Shown here one piece after another: positions 57,502-64,000 of a DNA stretch of 64,000 bases. The stretch spans positions 2,542,001 to 2,606,000 of the forward strand of contig NZ_CP061739.1 of NCBI RefSeq assembly GCF_014770435.1, in the 5' to 3' direction. Every line of letters starts with the position of its first letter. The first letter of the stretch is position 1. Under the pieces are notes generated by a model. That model ran no database searches and had not been told where the DNA came from. It saw only the letters and a list, made by a program, of their open reading frames with translations. The DNA is from Psychrobacter sp. 28M-43 (GTDB taxonomy: Bacteria; Pseudomonadota; Gammaproteobacteria; Pseudomonadales; Moraxellaceae). The position numbers were made by a program, and so were the translations under genes.

Positions 57502-58215
57502 CTACATAAATAGCGGTACTTCCATCACTAGCACACGGCTAGCTACTGTTGCGTCCATCGTAAAGCTCTGAGTATCCCAAATGCAAAGGCCGTCACGAAT
57601 AGACAGGACTTGGCCATCTATCACGACTTCACCACTGATGACAAATACGTAGACACCGTTGTTAGAGACATTTAACTGATAAGTTTGCGATATACCTTCG
57701 TCAAAACTACCCATGCTAAACCAAGCATCTTGATGAATCCAAACACCTGCATCATCGGCATTAGGTGATAGCACTTGGCTAAACTCGTTAGGTCGCATGA
57801 TATCACCCATATGCACTTGCTGATAACGCGGTGCGACATCCATTTTGTTTGGTATCACCCAAATCTGCAAAAACCTCACAGCCTCTGCATCGTCACCGTT
57901 CATTTCACTATGGATAATGCCTGTACCCGCTGACATCACTTGAATTTCACCAGTTTCTATGACGCCCTCGTTGCCGATACTATCGCCGTGAGCGAGCTTG
58001 CCGGATAGAGGAATACTGATAATCTCCATGTTACGGTGCGAGTGATTGCCAAACCCCTGACCGCCAATGACAAAGTCATCATTAATAACACGTAAGGCAC
58101 CAAAGCCCATACGCTCAGGATTATGATAATTGGCAAAGCTAAAGGTATGTCTGCTTTTAAGCCAGCCATGATTGGCATCGCCACGTGAGTCTGCTGCATG
58201 ATAGATTGTTTTCAT
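57502..58215 (-). CDS. Pirin-family bicupin protein (YhhW-like)
   Basis: 237 residues. HAADSRGDANHGWLKSRHTFSFANYHNPERMGFGALRVINDD at the start contains the metal-binding His residues. FGNHSHRNMEIISIPLSGKLAHGDSIGN near 55 and MSAGTGIIHSEMNGDDAEAVRFLQIWVIPN near 95 complete the first cupin. The family includes quercetin 2,3-dioxygenases. AAGGATAAATT precedes the ATG. Confidence 0.9.
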   Translation of the reverse strand: MKTIYHAADSRGDANHGWLKSRHTFSFANYHNPERMGFGALRVINDDFVIGGQGFGNHSHRNMEIISIPLSGKLAHGDSIGNEGVIETGEIQVMSAGTGIIHSEMNGDDAEAVRFLQIWVIPNKMDVAPRYQQVHMGDIMRPNEFSQVLSPNADDAGVWIHQDAWFSMGSFDEGISQTYQLNVSNNGVYVFVISGEVVIDGQVLSIRDGLCIWDTQSFTMDATVASRVLVMEVPLFM

Positions 58216-58561
58216 AATTTATCCTTAGCTATCAACAGATTAATCCTCTATATACTTATTATCGATTAATCTATTTAAACAATGGGCTTATTATAATTAT
58301 TAATTCTACATAGATAAACAACGCTAAATGCAATTAACTATTCTTTTTTATAGAACAATCAGAGCGGTTTTAACGCACTACAGATCTTTTACATATATTA
58401 GCACAGCTAATTTTATATAAATTACTTTAAGTTATGCTTATATAAAAAACTGTCTGATGTTGAGATTTTCTGTGAAAATGTTCATGATGCTCTTTATTTG
58501 AAACTACCCCTTTATGATTGTTCTTCGTAAGCGTATAAGAGGTAGATCAGCTACTGCTTGC
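58216..58561. other. DoxX-pirin intergenic region
   Basis: 346 bp, AT-rich, no ORF; presumably the promoter of the pirin-nitroreductase pair. No clear LysR-type box found. Confidence 0.35.
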
Positions 58562-58942
58562 TTATCGCTTATTGTCTATTGAGTAAGCACCCGCACCATG
58601 AGCAAAAATCATCAAAAACCCACCTGCGATCGAAATATTTTTCATAAATGAGATCATCTGTGATTCGTCAGTCCAGAACTGATGAAAAATAATAGCTGAC
58701 ACGATGCTAAACCCGGCAAACAAGAAAGCAATTGGGAGAGCTTTATAACCTAGCAAGATAGCGATACCACCTAGTACCTCAAACGCGATTACCAATGGTA
58801 ATAACATACCAGGCACACCTACTGACTCCATATAGCCTTGAGTAGTCGCATAATCTGTGATTTTACCAATGCCTGCAAAGATGAAAATGATTGATAATAA
58901 TAGACGACCGAGCGGTGCGCTAAATTGCTGTAATTTGTCCAT
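58562..58942 (-). CDS. DoxX-family membrane protein
   Basis: 126 residues, four membrane helices. LGRLLLSIIFIFAGIGKITDYATTQGYMESVGVPGMLLPLVIAFEVLGGIAILLGY is the family signature. Members often accompany redox or detoxification genes. Divergent from a LysR regulator, with the pirin and nitroreductase genes downstream. GGAGCATCATT precedes the ATG. Confidence 0.9.
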   Translation of the reverse strand: MDKLQQFSAPLGRLLLSIIFIFAGIGKITDYATTQGYMESVGVPGMLLPLVIAFEVLGGIAILLGYKALPIAFLFAGFSIVSAIIFHQFWTDESQMISFMKNISIAGGFLMIFAHGAGAYSIDNKR

Positions 58943-59079
58943 AATGATGCTCCAAAAGTGTGTTTGATCATGTCTCTAAGTAGAGAATAGCGCGATTATA
59001 GGCGTTGACTAGCATGGGATAAACAGCAATAATCACAAATATAAGTTCTTGGGGTAAGAACAATCATGAGGCATCGATA

Positions 59080-59985
59080 ATGGGTCAATTAGAAGACATG
59101 GCGATGTTTGTACGCATTGTTGAGGCAGGTAGTATTACCAAGGCTGCTGAGCAGTTAAATATTGCAAAATCAGCCGTCAGTCGCCGACTTAAAGAATTGG
59201 AAGAGCGTTTAGGCAGTCAATTAATTAGCCGTACTACCCGCCAATCTAAATTGACGCAAGCTGGTGAGCAATATTATCAGCAAGTGAATAATATCTTGCG
59301 TGCGGTTGACGCTGTCAATGAGCATGCTACTGACGCTCCTATGCGTATTGAAGGTACGCTAAAAATGACAGCGCCGTTGTCCTTTGGACTCATGCATCTG
59401 AACGATGTAATTGATAAATACGCCAATAAACATCCCAATCTGAGATTCGATCTGGATTTTTCTGACCGACGTATCGATTTGATTGAAGAAGGTTATGAGC
59501 TGGCCATTCGAATCGGAGAGCTACAAGATTCTAGCTATCAAGCAAAAAAGTTGGCATTGATTCGTTGTGTGATTTGCGCCAGTCCTGATTATTTGGCAAA
59601 AATGGGCACGCCTGAGACGCTAGACGATTTAGACAACCATGCGCTGTTGCAATACAGTCTCGGTCAAACCAATAGTATAAACTTGGTGGATACAGAAGGC
59701 AGAAGTCATCATCGTACGATAGATGCCAAAATCAAAGCCACCAATGGTGAGTTCTTAGTGGACTTAGCAGTTAAAGGTCATGGCATTACTTTTGTGCCGA
59801 CTTTTATTGCTTATAAACAACTGGCGCTGGGCGAGCTGGTACCTGTCTTCAAACACTATCAACTGCCAACCCTAACCGCTTATGCCGTTTACCCAAAAAA
59901 TCGTTTTTTGTCACAGCGTTGTCGTTACTTGATTGATTTTATTGCCGAGCAATTCGGTGATAATCCGTACTGGGATCAGTATTAG
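59080..59985 (+). CDS. LysR-family transcriptional regulator
   Basis: 301 residues. Winged helix-turn-helix at 1-60 (FVRIVEAGSITKAAEQLNIAKSAVSRRLKELEERLG), linker helix, then a periplasmic-binding-type effector domain (MRIEGTLKMTAPLSFGLMHL and on). Divergent orientation to doxX suggests it controls that gene and possibly pirin/nitroreductase. Effector not known. A Gly-Ala-rich start codon context is normal (GAGGCATCGATA). Confidence 0.92.
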   Translation: MGQLEDMAMFVRIVEAGSITKAAEQLNIAKSAVSRRLKELEERLGSQLISRTTRQSKLTQAGEQYYQQVNNILRAVDAVNEHATDAPMRIEGTLKMTAPLSFGLMHLNDVIDKYANKHPNLRFDLDFSDRRIDLIEEGYELAIRIGELQDSSYQAKKLALIRCVICASPDYLAKMGTPETLDDLDNHALLQYSLGQTNSINLVDTEGRSHHRTIDAKIKATNGEFLVDLAVKGHGITFVPTFIAYKQLALGELVPVFKHYQLPTLTAYAVYPKNRFLSQRCRYLIDFIAEQFGDNPYWDQY

Positions 59986-60019
59986 CCCATGTTTCTGTTA
60001 TTCCTAACGATATCAATTG

Positions 60020-61426
60020 CTATTGATTTTGGGTCACCTTCCCCTCTTCTACTCTACTAATCGTCAGCCCCGTAAACCCGAATAGCAGCGTCAATAGCAG
60101 CGACAAATAGCAGAAGAACGCATAAGGCAAGTAGTCCAATACTGGCACCCCTAACGCCTGACTGATAAACACCCCGCACACACTCCAAGGTACCAGCGGA
60201 TTAATCACCGTTCCTGCATCCTCAATCGTCCGCGACAAATTCTTTGGATGTAAGTGTAAGCGCTCAAACGTTAACCGAAATGCCGTACCTGATAGTAGAA
60301 TACTCAAATACTGCTCACCAATCAGCACGTTAATGCTCAGTGCCGACATCGCTGCCGCAAAGATAGCTCGCCCTGATGTCGTCAGTGTGTCTTTAATACC
60401 AGATAGCAGTGCTGGTAGAATCCCTAGTGCCGTTAGTAACCCGCCCAAACTCAATGCCAGTATCACAATCGCCTGAGTGAAAAACATACTCTGTACACCG
60501 CCGCGCGACAGCATACCACCCACCTCACCTAACTCTAATGACTCAGCAGGTGCATAGCCTGCAAACAGATAGCCGCCCAGTTGACCAAAGCTTGGTGAAC
60601 TGTGTACATAAGTAATAATCAATGCCGCGGCAATCGTACAAATAATCGTATAAATCGCATTGACGCGAAACAGTGCCAATCCGACTAATACGATAAAGGG
60701 TAATACCGAATATCCATGTACCAAACCACTGTCTATTAACTGACCTTGCAATATGGTCACTTGACTTAGATCAGCACTGGTCGTCTGTCCGGAGAACATC
60801 CAAAATAAGATCACCGTCAGTATCCACGCAGGGACTGTTGTATACATCATATTGCGAATGTGCTCAAACAGATCGATACCAACGACAGAAGACGCAATCG
60901 TACAAGTATCAGACAAAGGAGACATCTTATCACCAAAGAATGCACCTGATACCACTGCCCCCGCCGCTATCGCCACATTGGCATCAAAGGCATTACTCAT
61001 GCCAATAAACGCCACGCCCAAGGTAGCTGCAGTCGTCAAACTACTACCCAAAGCAATACCAATAATAGAGGTCAAGATAAAGGCAGAGATATAGTAATAC
61101 TCAGGCGAGATAAGCTGAAAGCCTACATACATGAGTGTAGGTATAGCACCTGACATCATCAAAGCCGCAACCATCAGTCCGATAAAGAAGAACAAATAGA
61201 TGGCACCAATACCGCGCATGACACCTGAGGCCATTTGCGCTTGCATGTCATCAAAGCTGAGTCCTTTGTACATACCGATAGCCAGTAACACACAAATAGC
61301 TAGAATAAGAGACAGGTGCGGCACCCAGCCAAAGCCTATCATGGTGATGCCCATGATACCGATGACGATGGCGGATATGATAAAGGCGAGCTTGGCGCTG
61401 ATTAATGTAAGCGGTTTTGGTGGCAT
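60020..61426 (-). CDS. NhaC-family Na+/H+ antiporter
   Basis: 468 residues with about 11-12 membrane helices. LGSSLTTAATLGVAFIGM near 127, GAVVSGAFFGDKMSPLSDTCTIASSVVG near 155 (charged motif of the family) and EDAGTVINPLVPWSVCG near 412 identify NhaC. Exports Na+ in exchange for H+, which would suit a marine or saline habitat. The ATG at 61426 has AAGGGCATCCA upstream. Confidence 0.9.
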   Translation of the reverse strand: MPPKPLTLISAKLAFIISAIVIGIMGITMIGFGWVPHLSLILAICVLLAIGMYKGLSFDDMQAQMASGVMRGIGAIYLFFFIGLMVAALMMSGAIPTLMYVGFQLISPEYYYISAFILTSIIGIALGSSLTTAATLGVAFIGMSNAFDANVAIAAGAVVSGAFFGDKMSPLSDTCTIASSVVGIDLFEHIRNMMYTTVPAWILTVILFWMFSGQTTSADLSQVTILQGQLIDSGLVHGYSVLPFIVLVGLALFRVNAIYTIICTIAAALIITYVHSSPSFGQLGGYLFAGYAPAESLELGEVGGMLSRGGVQSMFFTQAIVILALSLGGLLTALGILPALLSGIKDTLTTSGRAIFAAAMSALSINVLIGEQYLSILLSGTAFRLTFERLHLHPKNLSRTIEDAGTVINPLVPWSVCGVFISQALGVPVLDYLPYAFFCYLSLLLTLLFGFTGLTISRVEEGKVTQNQ

Positions 61427-61582
61427 TGGATGCCCTTATGTTGCTATAGGTTTAATTCGTTCAGGTATTAGTATGTGCGCATCTGTTTTTCAATAGTGAT
61501 AATTTCTGTCTTGCTGATAGTTAGCGTCGGGCGTTACTTTCTATATTTCCACTATTAGCTGACTTAGGACAGATTTTACACA

Positions 61583-61612
61583 TAAAAAAAAGCCTCACTG
61601 TGAAGTGAGGCT
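61583..61612 (-). terminator. Terminator of tRNA-Gly
   Basis: Stem AGCCTCACT/AGTGAGGCT with a 4-base loop; T8 on the minus strand. Lies 25 bp past the tRNA 3' end. Confidence 0.88.
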
Positions 61613-61636
61613 ATTTGCGCTTTTTCAAGCCATATT

Positions 61637-61711
61637 TGGAGCGGGAAAAGAGATTCGAACTCTCGACCCCAACCTTGGCAAGGTTATGCTCTACCACTGA
61701 GCTATTCCCGC
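61637..61711 (-). tRNA. tRNA-Gly (anticodon GCC)
   Basis: 75 nt on the minus strand with encoded CCA. Acceptor GCGGGAA/TTCCCGC, D-arm AGCTC..GAGC, anticodon loop TTGCCAA, T-loop GTTCGAATC. Reads glycine codon GGC/GGU. Confidence 0.98.
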
Positions 61712-61764
61712 TTAGTATCAATCCGTAGTGTTGTTAACAACTACTCCGTCTCGATAGGCTGGCT

Positions 61765-61792
61765 ATTTTAGCAAATATTCTGTGGGTGTCAA
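61765..61792 (-). promoter_or_regulatory. Promoter of tRNA-Gly
   Basis: On the minus strand TTGACA (61787-61792), 16-bp spacer, TAAAAT (61765-61770), a near-consensus sigma-70 promoter ending 54 bp before the tRNA. Confidence 0.8.
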
Positions 61793-62241
61793 CACCTTTT
61801 TTAGAATTTATTTCTAATATTTTTAGCTAAATGCCCTTTTTATCGGATAAATCAACATAAGCAATTGATTTAAAAACAGGAATTAATTTCAATTAAATGA
61901 AAAATATTTCACATTAATTATAGAACTTTAAGTCTGAGCTCTACTTCCTTTAGCTTCATAGTGGTCATAAGACAATCGATAAAGTAAAAACTCACTATTT
62001 ACACTCTAATAAAAAGATATCGCACTTACAATCATACGCTTTATTGTTACTTTTCCTATCTTGGTTTTAGGTGGTTAACATTATTATACTTATGTCCAAT
62101 GGCAGTTAAGGTAGACTTTTACTGTTTAAGCGGATAAATGAGCACTACTAAAAGATTAATAAACACGGCTCCCACATCTGCTGCACTATTTTTTAACTTG
62201 TTTGACTTTATGTTTTTCCATCTTATAGAGAGGATATTTTT
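61793..62241. other. Region upstream of the M48 protease
   Basis: About 450 bp without a credible gene; AT-rich. Holds the presumptive promoter of the M48 gene. Confidence 0.35.
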
Positions 62242-63054
62242 ATGAAGAAGTTATTAACCACGACAGTGATGGCCGCTTCGTTGTCAGCACTCACCTTAAC
62301 TGGTTGTACCAGCACTACCAATTCTGGCGCAGTTGGTGTTGATCGTCAGCAGTTGCTATTAGTGTCTAGTGAGCAAGTATTGGCACTGTCTGCCCAAAGC
62401 TATGCCAAAACAATACAAGACGCAAAATCAAAAGGTGTGCTAGATACCAACACTGCTCAGCTAAACCGCTTGAAAAATATTGCGAATCGCTTGGTTGGTC
62501 AAGTTGGCGTCTACCGCGCTGATGCAGCCAAATGGCAATGGGAAGTACACACCATCAAGTCTAACGATTTGAATGCATTTGTGGTGCCAGGTGGTAAGAT
62601 CATGTTTTATTCAGGCATCATCGATCGTCTGAACCTCACTGATGATGAGATTGCTGCCATCATGGGTCATGAAATCTCTCATGCACTACGTGAGCATTCG
62701 CGCGAGCGTCTATCACGCGAGTATGCAACCCAAACTGGTATCGGTCTTGCGGCCAGTATATTTGGCTTATCACAAGGACAGGCTGAGTTAGCTGGTACTG
62801 CGGGTAATTTAGGCTTGAGCCTACCCCACAGCCGCACTCAAGAAAGTGAAGCTGATCAGATCGGTCTTGAGCTGATGGCACGTGCAGGTTATAACCCTCA
62901 GGCGGCTGTTACGCTTTGGCAAAAAATGCAAAAAGCAAGCCAAGGTGAGCCACCACAATTCCTCAGCACTCACCCAACGAGCAGCAGCCGTATCGCAGAG
63001 TTACAGTCATTGATGCCAAAAGTTACGCCTCTATATCAACAGTCGCGCCGCTGA
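62242..63054 (+). CDS. M48-family lipoprotein metallopeptidase (LoiP/YcaL type)
   Basis: 270 residues. Lipoprotein signal with lipobox LTLTGC near 18-23. Zinc motif HEISHALREH near 145 and third-ligand motif ESEADQIGLELMARAGYNP near 200. Ends in HPTSSSRIAEL. These outer-membrane-anchored proteases take part in envelope protein quality control. GAGAGGATATTTTT precedes the ATG. Confidence 0.93.
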   Translation: MKKLLTTTVMAASLSALTLTGCTSTTNSGAVGVDRQQLLLVSSEQVLALSAQSYAKTIQDAKSKGVLDTNTAQLNRLKNIANRLVGQVGVYRADAAKWQWEVHTIKSNDLNAFVVPGGKIMFYSGIIDRLNLTDDEIAAIMGHEISHALREHSRERLSREYATQTGIGLAASIFGLSQGQAELAGTAGNLGLSLPHSRTQESEADQIGLELMARAGYNPQAAVTLWQKMQKASQGEPPQFLSTHPTSSSRIAELQSLMPKVTPLYQQSRR

Positions 63055-63110
63055 TAAGTAGCTAATTAGCGACTTTTAAACTTCAGCAGTACGCATTTAG
63101 ATATCATAGA

Positions 63111-63148
63111 AGCAAAGTGCAGCCAAAGCGTTGTGCTTTGCTTTTTTT
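63111..63148 (+). terminator. Terminator of the M48 gene
   Basis: AGCAAAG / CTTTGCT stem with partial inner pairing and T7. Confidence 0.75.
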
Positions 63149-63339
63149 AGTTATAGCCAGACATTACAGGCTTTATAATTGACAAGCATTGTAGTTGATA
63201 AGCACTGTAATCGGCAGGGTTTGCAATTGATCGATTTGGCAATCGCACTCTATCCCGCTTATTGTGTCTGTTATAATACCGATAAATATTATTTGCAGAT
63301 TGCCCAATCAAATTGTACAAAATACATTGAAGGATTGTT

Positions 63340-63660
63340 ATGAGTACCACACCTACTGCCGACGCACTTCATGCCGAATTACAAGCGCTTGTGCCGCAGC
63401 ATATCGAACTGATCAATGAGTCGATGTCGCATGCCGGTTACTTTGAAGGTAAAGAAAGCCACTTTAAGCTCACTATCGTTAGCGATGCATTTGAAGGCAA
63501 AAGACTGGTCGGGCGTCATCAGCTGATATATGGCCTAGTAACGCCTTTGCTCACCTCGCAAGGCGGCCAAGTGCATGCCCTCGCTATCCATGCCTATACT
63601 CCGACAGAATGGCAAGGTCAAAGCCCTGCGAGTCCATTATGTGCTGGTCAAAACAAATAG
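63340..63660 (+). CDS. BolA-family protein
   Basis: 106 residues. LINESMSHAGYFEGKESHFKLTIVSDAFEGKRLVGRHQLIYGLV is the BolA signature; ALAIHAYTPTEW near the end. Works with monothiol glutaredoxins in iron-sulfur regulation. AAGGATTGTT precedes the ATG. Confidence 0.92.
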   Translation: MSTTPTADALHAELQALVPQHIELINESMSHAGYFEGKESHFKLTIVSDAFEGKRLVGRHQLIYGLVTPLLTSQGGQVHALAIHAYTPTEWQGQSPASPLCAGQNK

Positions 63661-63734
63661 CCGACTGGATTTGAATCGCAACTACATATTTTAAATTAGC
63701 CTATATACTGCAGTTTTAGAGGGAGCAATATTCA

Positions 63735-64000
63735 ATGAAACATCTACATATGCTGATGGCAGCGCTGACAGTTGCGCTATTTTTATATCAAAGCTACTTA
63801 GTACTCAGCGCAGATAGACGCGCACCACGAGCAGTCAAAATAGCCACACATATTATCTATGCCCTGCTTATCCTGTCAGGTGCAATGATGCTAATGCAAT
63901 TGATGGGTGCCAACGCTCCTGTACAGTGGGTGTTTGCCAAAATCATCTTACTGATCGCTGCTATTAGCTCAAGTATCAAAGCGTTTAAGGTTGATGCGAC
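63735..64000 (+). CDS. SirB-family membrane protein, N-terminal part
   Basis: Begins MKHLHMLMAALTVALFLYQS and continues with THIIYALLILSGAMMLMQL and FAKIILLIAAISSSIKAF. Helical membrane wording of SirB2-type proteins of unknown function. Runs off the end of the window after 88 codons. GAGGGAGC precedes the ATG. Confidence 0.85.
   Translation, partial: MKHLHMLMAALTVALFLYQSYLVLSADRRAPRAVKIATHIIYALLILSGAMMLMQLMGANAPVQWVFAKIILLIAAISSSIKAFKVDA

Overview
The window looks like a chromosomal segment of a Psychrobacter-type gammaproteobacterium (Moraxellaceae). The evidence is the moderately AT-rich DNA, the protein styles of RecA, FtsZ, FtsH, GlyQS and the malate dehydrogenase, the gene order murG-murC-ddl-ftsQ-ftsA-ftsZ-lpxC, and Ser/Asp/Asn-rich low-complexity extensions on ordinary enzymes. 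The genus is inferred from recognition; no database search was run. Nearly all of the window is core housekeeping DNA. There is no prophage, CRISPR array, integron or complete insertion sequence.

Layout. 1-2.4 kb: tail of a Kef-type cation/proton antiporter, a DUF2628 membrane protein and trmB. 2.4-3.45 kb: a gene-free AT-rich kilobase with four DnaA-box-like 9-mers. 3.45-5.6 kb: recA-recX. 5.8-14.5 kb: a mostly minus-strand run with a YidB/DUF937 protein, an sdhE-ygfX-like pair, folP, a MITE-like element, rlmE-ftsH, then yhbY, a DOMON-like protein and a secreted CHAP protein. 14.7-24.5 kb: dciA-like gene and the division/wall cluster murG-murC-ddl-ftsQ-ftsA-ftsZ-lpxC on the minus strand. 24.8-30.9 kb: gshB, pyrE, an unrecognised protein, an NAD-dependent epimerase and a large DUF4105 envelope protein. 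31-36 kb: ampD-murJ, a lipoprotein, a GNAT acetyltransferase and ribF. 36-43 kb: DUF2789, mdh, a degenerate RNase T2-family protein, slt and miaB. 43-52.5 kb: a 57-residue basic protein, a LysE exporter, argE, ygfB-like, a coiled-coil protein and zapA, glyQ and glyS separated by an opposite-strand DUF6998 nuclease-like gene, and a PspC protein. 53-56.6 kb: NAD-precursor salvage (nadR-like, pnuC) with a 769-bp tandem duplication, then an Mpo1-like protein. 56.8-64 kb: nitroreductase, pirin, DoxX and a LysR regulator, nhaC, tRNA-Gly(GCC), an M48 lipoprotein protease, bolA and the start of a SirB protein.

How the genes work together. Cell-wall synthesis and division dominate: murG, murC, ddl, ftsQAZ, zapA and murJ build and position peptidoglycan synthesis, slt and ampD recycle it, and lpxC commits lipid A synthesis. 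RNA modification and ribosome maturation are the second theme (trmB, rlmE, yhbY, miaB, glyQS).

The points most worth a second look are the DnaA-box cluster upstream of recA, the MITE-like element at 8.65 kb, the pnuC/Mpo1 tandem duplication whose copies differ mostly at silent sites, the NadR-like protein with a degraded adenylyltransferase domain, the catalytically empty RNase T2 homologue, and the nuclease-like gene lodged between glyQ and glyS.
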